Below, piece after piece: positions 46,890 through 58,900 of a stretch of DNA of 64,000 bases. The translations under genes were made by a program, and so were the position numbers. Numbering within the stretch: the first letter of the stretch is position 1; each line of letters starts with the position of its first letter. The DNA is from Apostichopus japonicus (lineage: Eukaryota; Echinodermata; Holothuroidea; Aspidochirotida; Stichopodidae). The notes under the pieces were generated by a model. The model made no database searches. It was not told where the DNA came from and saw only the letters and a list, made by a program, of their open reading frames with translations. The stretch covers positions 230,501 to 294,500 of the forward strand of contig NC_092562.1 in assembly GCF_037975245.1 (NCBI RefSeq), read 5' to 3'.

Positions 46890-49800
46890 CAAATCTTAGC
46901 ATTGCATATTATCGATATAGATTTGATTTGGCGTCGAAATCGTAGGCTCTAGCTCTTTCATATAGATTCTAAAATTACCTCTTCCACGTTATATATAGTT
47001 GTTTGTATAAACCCCTAGAAAATACTTTATAGTCAAAACATGTTGGATAATTTGAAACTTGCAAAATTGATTGTTGCAGTTTTTTAACGAATTCGTGTGG
47101 TTGAGACTAATATGAAACAGGAAGTTAAATGTGACCCGAAGCTAAGCCTCTTTAAATTAAAACCGCACAGTAATTAGTAACTCTATATTTCTCATATTCT
47201 CCCGGAGGGGCTATAGAGTCACTCGAGAGTGAAATGTTTTATTAAAGTCAAAGATATCTTCCATTTTCAAAGCTCGATTAACTTGCATTTGCTGATTATA
47301 AACTCCATAGGGTCTCAGAGATGTGACTGTAAATCACGTGATCACAACATAATGTGGAGAAAGTTACTTCAGAGATTCTGTTGTATATGTGTATCGCTGA
47401 CCAGCAATATCGGATGGGGTACACTTGTACTATGCATGGGGTAGGGGGGGGGTAGGGAAGGGGTAGTGATCCTTCGGAATGGGGTTTGCAATGAAGGTTG
47501 CTAGTAATAGATGGCTAGGGTATGTCCAAACGTTATTTGTGATGATAAATTTAGGGCTAGCAAAAAGCTAGTGGTGTTAGTGAGCAGGGGTGTGGTAGTA
47601 GGCTGGTATTTGAAGGCAGTTGTGTAATGGAGGGGTTCGGGGGGGGGGGGGTTGGAGTGGTAATAGACGATTGGAGTGCACATGCAGATGGGTATTGTTA
47701 TTATGCGATATGGGTTTTGCAGATGGCTTACTTATCAGGGAGGTGAGGCATGCAGAAACATTAGGTTTTAAAATTGAAGGCATGGAACCAGAAGCTAGTG
47801 GCATTAGAGCGCTGGTGAATGCAAACGGTATGTTTGATATGACAGGGAAGGGATTAGTAGCATCAAATTAAATGTGATATAACACACGTGAAGTCCCTCA
47901 ATTTCAGCTCAGCAGTATCACACGGTTCATAATAATAGCCATATATAGTAGAGAAACTGCATGAAAAATATGCCGTTTATATTCAAACTTGTCAATCAGT
48001 TAGGCACTCTGCCTTTTGATATACCGACGTTCCAAATTAGTAAAGCTGTCTCTTTGTTTTTATATTGATTTTGTAATCCCGTGATCTAGCCAGCAAACGC
48101 AATTATGTTTTTTTTTTCAATATCAGGAAAATGTTTGCACAAATGTTGTGTTGACAATAGTAATAACGTTTTAATAACGTTTAATTGTTGAGTCGCTAGG
48201 AAAGGGGCTGAAGTGTGTCTTTGATATATTGGCATGATAATTTCGTTCACATTTGCAGTTCCATCTGCTTGTTTTCTGAAGAATGTTTTTAAAACATTTG
48301 TAAATCATGTGAGTAAAATGTTGTATTAAAAACTTGATTTAAATGTAAGTGAAGATTTTAATGTTCTCATGTGATATTCGTAAAACGTTATGAAATGATG
48401 ACAATTCTACGATCTGTTGAAAATGTTATGTGTTTGCTGAGATAATATAGCTGGCTGGCTTAAAGCTGTATTTTGTCGTCAGGTTGCGATACTCCTTTGG
48501 ATTTTAATCGGATAATATTGCAGAATAAACGTCATGAATTATTGCAAAATATATCGATTTGCAGTTCTCTTCGTGTAACGTTAATAATGAATGTAAAAAT
48601 GTATTTGAGCGACGAAATGTGTTAGGATGGGGTTAAATGATTGATATAGTGACTTACCTAGTTGATGTTCATTTAACAAAATGCAGTAGGATGACCTGGT
48701 TTGGTCAAACTTGCAATCTCATTTTGCGTATGATTTCAAAAGAGGTTTCGAAAAATTATACAGCGAACGAAACAGCTACAATACACAGCTACATTAAACA
48801 AATTGGTTATGTTCAGCTTGAAATTCATTGTTCGGTTTTCCAATGAACTTGTCTGAGAAATATGTCTGTTAACCTGCTTAACTTTTTTTTTTCTTGCTCA
48901 TTTGAGTCTGTCTCTAAATAAGATCCTACTTGCATTAAAACGCCAGGTTCCACTAACAGCCAATAAGCATAATGCACGCCAGAAACCATACATACCTTCG
49001 GATACACAATGTCATATAGCATATGGTAATGTTTACATAACTGTTATTGTGTAACTTTTTCATGCAGCCTGCAAACAGCGAGTGAACGTCTAAAATAACT
49101 AAGTTCAAACAGACCGAATGAAAGTAAATACGTTTACAACCCTTAATATATTCTCGTTTTAACAAATTTCAAAATACAGCAAATAATATTTGCTAAACTA
49201 TAACGTTTATATCACATTAATAAATAAAAGAGTCGAGTTTGCTCGGTTCGCAATTGTAACTTATTGCTATTCTGTATAATCTAATATAATATTGTGGGGC
49301 TCACCGCGAGTGTATAAAATCTGACACTGTCCACATAATTACCTCTTTTTTTTAAAATGTTAGGCAAACCAAGCCTTTTTTATGAAATGAATGCGACGCT
49401 TGTGGTATAGCGAATGTAAAGCTTCCAATGTATGAAGTATTGTCCAAGAGGCTGCAATTTAACTCAAATTGTGATGTCAAAATTACTGAATTTGTGTGTG
49501 ACAGTAATTGACATACGATATTTATATTACGGAATGCTCCAAAAAAATTCCAAAGATTCATTTCAAATGAAGATAACAATGAACAAACAAGTCGTTTTAT
49601 ATAGCTCATAAATCGTCTAATCTGCTTTGATACAAAGTTGCTTTTGTTACTGTTTGATATCGAAAGGGTTTACATTAACAATATTTGTACTACGGCACAT
49701 ACGTAAGAGCAATTAACATACAACCTTCTTTTTTACGAACACCAGAAGATCCAGAGTGGTGAACTATATATGCAGTTCATCCTGCCTCTAATCGGACGTA

Positions 49801-50276
49801 AATTATCGTTTTAGTCACGGCAAGCTGGATAAACATGTTACCATTAATTGGATAATGGTGTTGACTTAACTAAACCATTTTAATCATCGTCAACGTGTGT
49901 TTGGTAATGGCTTTGATAATCCAATTTGTATTGTTGAAACGCTAGAAGGGGGTGTGGTGGGGGGACCTACTTTTGTGTACCAACTCTGTATAAGAACATG
50001 TATCAAATCGACGTTGACCCCATTTTAATTGTTTAAGAACAAACATTATGAAATTTAGGACAAAAAAATAGAAGAAGATGAAGAAGAATATGATGAGGAT
50101 ATTAATGTGCCCAAAATAAGTTCTCGTCAATCGTTTATAAAGAGAAAAAAATCGTTCAACTGGACATTATTATTTACGGAGATTGGTTGAATGCATACTC
50201 TCAGAGCCTAGCAGTGTTATTGCCTAGTTCAAATATTTATTCTACATGTTTAGAGTTAAGAATAACATTCAGGGGA
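46890..50276. other. No gene recognised; G-rich segment 47430-47870
   Basis: 47430-47870 is G-rich on the plus strand with a G12 run at about 47640 and repeated GCTAGTGG/TAGTAG strings, similar in character to 44.1-44.8 kb. An 83-codon plus frame here (47620-47871) has no family I recognise. The remainder is AT-rich with short frames only. Confidence 0.5.
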
Positions 50277-50284
50277 CTTACATG

Positions 50285-51923
50285 CAGGGACGTCGCTAGA
50301 GGGGGGGGGTGTGGGGGTGTCTCACCCCCCCCAATCTTGGTAAAAATGACGATAGCTGGAAAATTTGAGTGCGACAGTCGGAATTTCCGACTGTCGGAAT
50401 TTCCGACTGTCGCCAGCTTCAATTCGGAATTTCCGACTGTCGCACTCTAATTTTTCTGACTATCGCACTCTAATTTTCATATGTTCTTGTAATTTGTGAG
50501 TGACATAAAATTTTCGATCAAAATTGACCTTTAATCAGTCATATTTACCACGTTTTCCTCGTCACATTGAGAAATTGTATCTCGCGATCCTTATACTCCA
50601 CCATACAAAACTTCGTATGATTTTGAATACTCTAAAAAAATACAACGTTCGCCAGCTTCAATTCGGATAATTTATGTATTAATTTTTGCTTTTGGGTGGG
50701 TCGACCCTGTTCGCTAGCTTCAAGTTAGTTCAGGATATACCAGGGACGTAGCCAGGGGGAGCAGGGGAGCGATTGCTCCCCCTTTCAGTGTCGAAAAAAA
50801 TGTTTAAAAACTTGTTTTTTTTTTAGCATGGTATTTTGCCAGTGCTCTTTTGATCTTGAATACTCGTCATCTCCGTTAACTCGATTATAATCGTAATAAC
50901 ATTCAGGCCTACTGATTCAACTCCTTACTTAGTTTGGCAGATGCAATTAGCTAAATTAAGCCTATAGCCTATTTCAAACCTACAGTTGGCCACTGCGTAA
51001 TAAAATACATATTGCCTACCTAACCTCACTCGATGGAATGTCACGAACCGTATGCACAACGACGTCGACAACGTTCGTTCTCATCCTTTCTATGATTCTT
51101 CCTAAGTTGTTGCACGAACAGCATGTTATGAAGCTAAGCTAGCAATCGTACGTGATACGCACTTCCTATAAATAATTATTACACTGCTAATACACGGCGA
51201 TAACGATATTTTTTTAGGCCACTGCACATCTGGCTGTCTTACAAAATATGAAAGTTTATATTGTCCATCAGTTAAGTTCGTCAAATGTATTTAAGTCCAG
51301 ACATTGGACAATAAACAAGAATCATCCTTCTGGAAAAATTGTAAAAGAGCAATATGTTTGTCTTTCTGATATATTATGTAAAAGAACATGTAAAAGAATT
51401 CAAACAGGAAACAAAATCTGCTGATAATATGATATCATATGATAATGATGAAACTGGCAACAAGTTGCACCAGATCGCATCTAAGGACCTTCAATTGTTC
51501 AAAAATATCTCAAAGGGCAGGGGGACAGCCCCTCCTCTTAGACCCCTCCCCCATATCAATCGCAAAAAGTGCTCCCTCTTTCAAATTCCTGGCTACGTCG
51601 TTGGGATATACATTGTCTCTATGGTATACAATTAAAGCACTCAATGCTAATCTACGGAAGCTTAAAAGTGACATCATCATAAGCAAAAACTTTGCCCCAT
51701 AAGGTACAAATGTATCGAAAAAAGTTCGGAACATAAGTGCAGTCGCGAAAAATGTGGTGTCTGACTGACACTGACCGTATCGTTGACGATTATTGCGGGG
51801 GGGGGGGGGAGGGGGGTACAAGGCAGCAGTCGGAATTTTCTGGCTCCAAAACCCATCCAGTTGGAATTTCAGCCACTACACCCCCCCCCCCCCCCCAATC
51901 ATCAGGCCTTAGCTACGTCCCTG
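50285..51923. mobile_element. Outer hAT-like element, 1639 bp, non-autonomous
   Basis: Ends are CAGGGACGTCGCTAGAGG (left) and CAGGGACGTAGCTAAGG (right, reverse-complemented). Flanking 8-mers CTTACATG (50277-50284) and CATACATG (51924-51931) match at 7 of 8, the target duplication length of hAT transposons. No transposase frame is present. It includes a palindromic cluster of CGACAGTCGGAATTTCCGAC-type units at 50370-50450, and a G13 run and C16 run near the right end. A second element is inserted inside. Confidence 0.8.
50741..51603. mobile_element. Nested hAT-like element, 863 bp, perfect 8-bp target duplication
   Basis: The left end CAGGGACGTAGCCAGGGGG and right end CCAACGACGTAGCCAGG (reverse-complemented) share GACGTAGCCAGG. 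GGATATAC flanks both sides exactly (50733-50740 and 51604-51611). The interior block near the right end (GCACCAGATCGCATCTAAGG, then TTAGACCCCTCCCCC) is shared with the MITE at 23972-24346, placing both in one family. Being nested, it inserted after the outer element. Confidence 0.83.
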
Positions 51924-51931
51924 CATACATG

Positions 51932-53410
51932 TCATACATTCAACATCTTTTGTATAATGTCACTATAGAATTCACGAAGAAATGATATTCGAGACAAATC
52001 TAGAGAAATTTCAGATAATTTGAGCTCATTAGTTATGTTCATATCCACTGTCAATGTTTTTCTTTCCACATCTTTGTTTGTCTGTCTGTCTGCCTGTTAG
52101 TCTGTCTGTCTGTTTATATGTAGTACGGTTTGTCCCTTGCTTGGCTTTCTATAACTTCGTGAAATTTGAGAGTTATGACAAAACTCTCTATACTCCCTCC
52201 GTGGTTGTGATAATGGCCTGATCTGCCTTTCACAGCTTCTCAAACATATATATAGCTCTATATATCCTGATAACATACATTACGTCGAAAGTTTGACAAT
52301 ATTGTATATTTAGAACGGTATTTATAATATATTGCCTGCCGATGGGATCCATTTATTCTGCAAAAAGTGACGCCCCCCCCCCCCCTCACATAAGAGACTG
52401 TGAAATACGGACAGGTTTAATGGGAAGAGGCGGAGTGGTTTGTTGATTTGATTTATATTCCTTGATTACAGACATAATGTACTACCATAGAACTGATACC
52501 ATAGAACTGATTCACGTTCCTTCTTTAACCCGGAATGCAACTAATGTAGTTAGCTGTAAAATAGGCTTAGTACAACGTCATAAAAACTGCATTACCATGA
52601 CACAATCCGGGTAGAGAGAAGTCTTTAAGCGTGAAAATGGGAAAGAGAGGATACCATGAAACTGACAACTTGTGAAGGATAGTTTTTTCATTATAAAAAT
52701 TGGTACAATAGCCTTGTATAATAATAATTATAATAAGAACGCCCTTTTCACAAGTCAGGTTTATGTTTGATTTAAAGGGCTAAGAGATGAAAGCTGGTGG
52801 CCCCAAATGGTTTCACTTTTATCCATCTATGCCAGTAACAACAAAAGACTCTGTTTTGCTCTATCTTCCCTAGACTAAACACGTCCAAACGTTGGCGTTG
52901 ATTCATGGTCGGTATCTGTCTTACAAGTTTGCAGACTGGTTTACTCGGGCAGTTTATCGACACAACACAATGCATTTATATACTGGGGGCCATCGGTATG
53001 ATACAGCAGGGTAAATATATAGAGCAGGGTGGCAAATAATATATAGCCACCGAAAAATGTTTCTCACTTGTTTCTATAGCTAACAGCCATAATTATAGGG
53101 AAGAGGCTTACAATAATTGCGAACGATTTCTTTTCTTCGGAGAACAATATTTTCAATTTTGGCGTTCCATATAAAACTTCACTTCCGATTTGACATAGAT
53201 TTCCCCTGTTAGTAATGTACGTATGGTACGTATGATTGTTAAGTCAATCATGTGATGTAGATTCGAATAGACAAACATGCCTCAGTCGAATTTTATTTGA
53301 AGTCGATTATTTTATCCTATAAATCTATAAGTGTGTTCTGCTGTCTACCTGAATAGGATTTTCTGGTGGCTGAAGTAGATTTCTTTGCAAAATTGCTAAA
53401 AATGTTTTGA
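51932..53410. other. No gene recognised
   Basis: (TGTC)n at 52074-52112, C14 run at about 52373-52386, duplicated TACCATAGAACTGA at 52485-52512. No supported coding sequence. Confidence 0.55.
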
Positions 53411-53722
53411 ATCTTTAGACGTAAACCACATCTTCATAGCATTTTGTATCGCGAAGATATGATTTTTTGATATTTTGTAAATGCATCTGGCAACAGCAGA
53501 ATGGATTATGTCATTCAACTGAAAATGTCTTTGTTTTACTTAAATAATTTGTCAATCATTTATCCAAAGAAGAAATAAGCTATTCCTATGAAGGATATAC
53601 CATCGTTATGGAACTCTAAGTAGAGAGAACTGTGACAGCTAAGTAAACATTCCAGGTGCTGTATCAGCTTACATGGACAATACAATGTGAACATAATCAA
53701 ATCTTAAGTAACGCTTTTGAAG
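53411..53722 (+). repeat. Dispersed repeat, copy B (about 312 bp)
   Basis: Diverged same-strand partner of 23430-23742 along its whole length. It contains ATCTTTAGACGTAAACCACA, TAGAGAGAACTGTGACAG and AACGCTTTTGAAG. No frame is conserved between the copies, so a non-coding mobile repeat or its remnant is likelier than an exon pair. Confidence 0.6.
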
Positions 53723-55040
53723 ATACACACACCCTACTTTCATCCAACTTCCTCGAGTATTTGAAAGTTGAGCTGGTCAAACTAGGTAACATTCAATCAA
53801 CCATATCTTGAATTGGCCCGGACAGGATTTCTTGAGATATAGCAATGTGGAGGAGTATTTTCCTTGAAATTGAGTGAAAATGTGAGGGAAGTTGAATAAA
53901 TTACCTAATATTGAAATTTGATAGCTTTGAATCGAATCTTAAACCAGGGATCGGGATTTGACTTGGCTTCAAGGATCACAATAAGAAGCATACGTGATGT
54001 GCTTCGTTAGGGCACCGACACGAAGGGGGGGGGGGGGGGAGCGAGGGGCATGGCCCTTCAATTTATTTTCTCATAAATGGTTTAATTTGGGCTCGGTGCC
54101 GTCACAAGTGGTAATGTCAACACCACCGAACATTGGTCTAACTCTCCCTGTCCCCAATATCTGGATGCGACAATAGGGCTATCAATCAGGAACACACTAT
54201 ACATACCTCGATGTCCGAAATTTGGCAAATGACGTGAAAAGAATTGAATACCATTTTTTATTGATGCAACCCAGAAAGGGGATTTCAGAAAAGAAATTTA
54301 GCTTATTTGTGTTTAGTGCTATATGTGTAGTCAAGTATCCGTTGTTTTGCTCTTTAAACTTCGTTACCTTATGTATATATGTTGTAGATACATTATAATA
54401 TTACAACCGAGTCAGCTGATAAAACGCTTGACTGGTTTCATATATACTATTGATGTGCAGTATTACAGTGTATTATACAAGTAAAGTTCATTATCATATT
54501 TAAAATAACTAATTAACGGTGCAATCTGGTATCAACGTATTATACATTTCACTCGGATTAATTATTTTACGGTCCCTACCAGTGAGTAACAAATGAAGGT
54601 ATCAATCATATCCTTATTAAATTGTAAAAAATGTTACAAATGCGTCACATATGGGCTACGTTTACCTCCGGGTTTCAAACTTTCTACGAAAACCAACCAA
54701 ACAAATAAACAAAACCAATAAACAAACTAAAGTGATAGAAGTAACAAAGGCAATAAAGTAACAAAAGCAATAAAGGGATGTTCTGTTGATTGATGTAACA
54801 TCTTTTTCTTACTCAAGATATGGTTAATTAGATTAATTAGATTAGCAAAGCTATTTGTGACTGGCTATACCCTCACTTCTTCCAGAAAGTCCATCACAAT
54901 GGTCTGTGTGATGTAATCATGGCAGATAATCTTAGAAAGCTATATACTTTCCTATTACAATCCTGTTTTGTGTTTTAGCCTTGATATGCGATACATCTTG
55001 GAATGATTGCTTACACGGCAATTTCCTCTGTACTTATAGA
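53723..55040. other. No gene recognised
   Basis: G-rich run at about 54026-54040 beside GGGCACCGACAC/CGGTGCC short inverted repeats (possible decayed MITE). AAACAAATAAAC-type A-rich patch at 54695-54780. Confidence 0.5.
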
Positions 55041-55044
55041 AATT

Positions 55045-55312
55045 TGCTGTGCTGTGGCCGAGTGGATAAATGTGGTGGCATTTGAAGCAATGAGGCTTAG
55101 CAATCGGGAGGTTTCCGGGTTCGATACCCAGCCGGGTCATAGTAAGTTGGGTTTTCCATCGAAGAGCAATCTACGGTTTTTCCATCTCAAATGACTTTCC
55201 AAATTGAAAAGAATTGGAAGCCACCCGACGTGTAAGTTTTAATCCATAAGCTCTTGCGGGTTTCTTCCCCATTTGTGGTCGCTTAAGCGTCGTAAAATAA
55301 CTGCTACTGATG
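55045..55312 (+). mobile_element. tRNA-derived SINE (Leu/Ser-like head) ending in a triplet repeat
   Basis: 55051-55140 has an A box TGGCCGAGTGG and a B box GGGTTCGATACCC, 90 nt end to end with a long variable-arm-like segment, as in class II (Leu/Ser) tRNAs. A body of about 170 bp follows (CATAGTAAGTTGGGTTTTCC ... GCGTCGTAAAATAACTGC), then (TGA)n. A/B box spacing and the attached body indicate a SINE, not a tRNA gene. It is unrelated in sequence to family 1 and to the 33.9 kb SINE. Confidence 0.72.
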
Positions 55313-55334
55313 ATGATGATGATGATGATGATGA

Positions 55335-55406
<72 letters not shown>

Positions 55407-55450
55407 TGACAATTATTATTATTATTATCATAATTATTATTATTATTTAT
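55310..55450. repeat. (GAT)n/(GAC)n then (ATT)n microsatellite
   Basis: Begins as the SINE's TGA tail, becomes (GAC)n with a few GAT units, then ATT. Poly-Asp (+) and poly-Val/Arg/His (-) frames are artefacts. Confidence 0.97.
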
Positions 55451-56093
55451 CACTGTTCCAGTTGCGACATTGTGTAGAAGTATTATTCCCCCTTTATGGA
55501 TAAATGACTTGCATGGCCTATTTTTAAAAAAATGGAAAACATTTTTCAGCTCAACTGCCATGATGATATAATTCCATTTGTTGTTGCCAAATTTTTGAAA
55601 AATTAATTTCTCAGCTACTCAAGATGGTATATGAGGACGTTGTTTTGAACGAAAGGTGCAACCCATTTGTAACAATCTCTGCCAGTCATCAGTTTCAGTC
55701 ACCGGATTATCACTTAAATCCTTTACTAATCCTTTATATCCACAATGAAGAGATTGTAGGAACGTTATCTTCAAGATCAACCAAAATCGATCACTCAAAT
55801 GTACCGTCTCAAAAAATACAGTATCATCAATTTATAGAAAGATTCATCACAGTTTGAACGATACTGAACGTAAACTCGCAAAAAGTCAACGGAACAATGT
55901 TTTCACCTGTGCTTCTATCACTCTTAGATAAAAGAGCCGCAAAACGGATAAGTTGCGAAAGAGATGTCGAAAATGGCGCGAAAAGTCAAATTTATCTTCC
56001 ACGCTAATTTACCTCTCCCACTTAGACCGTTCTGGGTTTGATCAAATTGTTGGCACAAATCTGTGCCATTAGGAAGCACTAAGGAATATATAT
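55451..56093. other. No feature recognised
   Basis: A 77-codon frame at 55624-55857 has no recognisable family. Confidence 0.55.
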
Positions 56094-56247
56094 TATCTCT
56101 AGAGTAAGGCAAATATGTCACCAAAACAGAACTAGTATTGTTCGATACAGGTGCGAAACGAATACAGTGGAATTCCGATCTTCCTTACCGGTTTCGAACC
56201 TCTGGACATACAATCAGCGTCCATAGCCTAGTGGTTACGATGTCCGC

Positions 56248-56253
<6 letters not shown>
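56094..56253 (+). mobile_element. tRNA-derived SINE fragment (family 1, 5' part)
   Basis: Matches the leader of the 41765-42010 SINE from AGTAAGGCAAATATGTCACC through GGTTTCGAACCTCTGGACAT and CCATAGCCTAGTGGTTA. It stops inside the tRNA-like unit at GATGTCCGCATA, where (AT)n takes over. The B box and tail are missing. Confidence 0.85.

Positions 56254-56312
<59 letters not shown>
56254..56312. repeat. (AT)n microsatellite
   Basis: AT tract replacing the rest of the SINE; ends ATGTATATATTG. Confidence 0.96.
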
Positions 56313-56318
<6 letters not shown>

Positions 56319-57440
56319 TGATACTGTACTGATGTACTGATAGATGCGCTGATACAGTCTGAACACCTTCCCCCCTCCCCCATGCAATGCCCATATACAT
56401 CACTGCAATCACGTGGTCAAGGTGTTGCTATATCGATATAGGCGTGTATAGCAAAAGATCACGTTCAATTGAAGAGAAGTTACCACTAATACAGGGCGTC
56501 CCCAAAGAGGGTCGGGTGGGCGTGGTTCCCACCCACTCGTGCAACCATCTCCGCCATCATTCCGCGGAAAAAAACGTTCTGGGGGGGGGGGGGGAGTTTG
56601 TTTCTTACAATTTATTTTATAAGTACAATTTTACATTTATAGCTAATTTTAGACCTAATTTATCATTTAAATATAGTGAATGCACCATTTGACGTCTAAT
56701 TGTCTTTTTAATAATTAATATTTGACAATAAAACTCGTAGTGGTACATTTAAAATGTCGTGAATTAATATTTGTAAAAAGTCCATTTCAGTAAGGACAAT
56801 TAACCCAGATGTTACATTTAAGTGAAATAGCTCCCTCACTTAGATATTACTTCCTCTTGCGGAAGAAGTTTTTAGGGATCGCTATATCATCGCTATAGCA
56901 ATATTTCATATGACATGCACCGTCCATTAGTTGTATCCTTAAGTTTAAGAAAGAAGGAAAGTAATGCTCTTGTAGAAAAGAAAGTGTGCAAGAGTTGTTG
57001 AAGTATAAGTTTAATCGCAGAATGCACGGATTACCGCAACACAGTTGGAAACTCCATTAAGCATAACAATGATTATGCTAATTAGGTCGCTATAGTTACT
57101 ATAGACTAAGTCAATGGAACCATTAAAAAAGTCCATTTCTCAGCTAAGTTAACAATGAATAACATTGTAGTAGGATAGTCAATTACCGGCTGCATTGTTT
57201 GGTCAAAGTTCAATCAAATTTCTTGTTACCAGTTAGAAATTTAATGACTGTTTCTTACACGCTAAACTTGAAACGAGAAATGGATGGTTTATTTGACAAA
57301 CCTTTCTGCCCTTCAGTTTGAGGACAAATTTTAAGTGGGAAGTATACATAATTATGTATTCAATAAAACCTTTCCAAAACAATTATCAGGGTATGAAGTT
57401 ATAATATTTCTGGCAATTAAATGTCTATAAGAGGGAACAC
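56313..57440. other. No gene recognised
   Basis: 56485-56600 holds CAGGGCGTCCCCAAAGAGGG followed by a G14 run, resembling a hAT left end, but no right end was found. Confidence 0.5.
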
Positions 57441-58230
57441 GCAACACTGAGTGCCACGTGCCTCCTACCAATAACCATGCTGTTTTCTTGTCCTCGTACT
57501 GCTACTACCATGCTCAAACCAAACCGTCAGCTTGAAGCTAGCTAGCTAATTAAAACTTTTGCCCAAAATGTAATCAGTTCTCATGAGTGCTTCGGGATGA
57601 GCCTATAGTATTTAATAAAATAACCTTATTCTAAACTAACACGTCCGCATTCCATGTTACGTGTATGTATCCCTGTATCAAAACAGAATATAAAGCCCAC
57701 CCATCACCAGTAATCACCCAGCTTCAAGAAAACATGTGTATTGTACGGATGCCACCAGAAAATTGAACCTCAATTAGTTCTTTGTGCGCAGCCAATCACA
57801 GGTGTTGGGTTTCCAAGTGAGCAGACGATACGAGATTCTCGCTTTGATAACAACTCTCCCATTCCGCGGCGGCACAATGCATTCAAGCTGTTGTATCTAT
57901 CGCTAGCCAATAGAAGTTCAGATCAGATGAGTAAAGTGCGGAGTGGAAGTTAGACATATTGAACAAGAACAGTCTCGTTCGTTCATTGTTCCTCAACAAA
58001 AAAAGAGAAAAAAACAGGAGGAAAAAAAAAGGCGAGGATATATATTTTCTTTTGTTTTGTTTTCTATTCTTCGTGAGTCAGGTGCACTGTTCTTTGGGGG
58101 TGTGAATTTACATTCAACCCACCACTTTGAGAGCTTGATGGACAAATGCAGTTCACTTTGGTTGACTTTTTGATACATGTGGAATAAAGCGTTGAGGCCG
58201 TCGCACATTTTACTGAGGTTTATTTTGTGT
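57441..58230 (+). promoter_or_regulatory. Possible small transcription unit: CCAAT boxes, TATA-like and poly(A) signal
   Basis: CCAAT strings occur at about 57468 (CTACCAATAACC), 57791 (GCAGCCAATCACAGG) and 57905 (CTAGCCAATAGAAG), and a TATAAA-like site (GAATATAAAGCCC) at about 57689. A 76-codon frame at 57943-58173 with a Lys/Arg/Glu-rich middle is followed ten bases later by AATAAA (about 58183) and a GTGTGTGTG stretch at 58229-58237, the usual arrangement at a cleavage/polyadenylation site. Each motif is common by chance, and the protein resembles nothing I know. Confidence 0.2.
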
Positions 58231-58720
58231 GTGTGAGATTTTCTATTCATTTTGTAAGGAAATCTTTATCGTTGTCCGAGAGCTATCGCTATTGTCCATT
58301 TGTTTACATGCGGTAAGTGTGTTTAGTGTTGCTCGTTTCCTGTTTAGAAATGTTATAACCGTTCTGCCAAAACATGTGTATACTGTAGGCCCTTAAGATG
58401 TTCTTCTTCATTGGCAGTACGCTGTCACGGTACCACATTAATCCCTGAGCCTACAATAGTGTGTTTCCTCGTCCCTGGTTGTTTGTTTAGATAAGGCAAA
58501 CAGTCATGCACTTTCACACATTGGTCATAATTCTTTTGCAAAAAGGAGAATTGATTGTTGATATGAAAGCCAAATAAAGGCACGTAAATTACAAATAAAT
58601 CTGTAGGTTATCTCTATGATGCCAGCACTGAGGCTTTTGCATAGCGTCAACGTCCCTAGCTATAGGTTTAAGGACTACGTAATATGTCTTTGCAGAATAA
58701 TTTGCTTCCAAAACAGAAAA

Positions 58721-58740
58721 TGTATATATATATATATATA

Positions 58741-58773
<33 letters not shown>

Positions 58774-58900
58774 ATATATATATATATATATGTATGTATA
58801 TATATATACATATATACCTGTATATGTATATGTATATATATAAATTTAAATATAAAGATATATAAATATATAGGTATACATATAGATATACAAATAGAAA
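58721..58900. repeat. Interrupted (AT)n microsatellite
   Basis: AT blocks separated by ACC, GTATGT and AAAT interruptions. The phrase ACC(AT)n occurs twice (58740 and 58771). Tyr/Ile frames here are artefacts. Confidence 0.95.

Noticed and set aside
55051-55140. Functional tRNA-Leu or tRNA-Ser gene
   Set aside because: A and B boxes are present but the acceptor ends do not pair well and a SINE body is attached.
55273-55561. Poly-Asp frame (+) and poly-Val/Arg/His frames (-)
   Set aside because: Translations of the (GAT)n/(GAC)n tract in different frames; no flanking coding sequence.
56485-56600. hAT left end (CAGGGCGTCCCC)
   Set aside because: No matching right terminus or 8-bp duplication found nearby.
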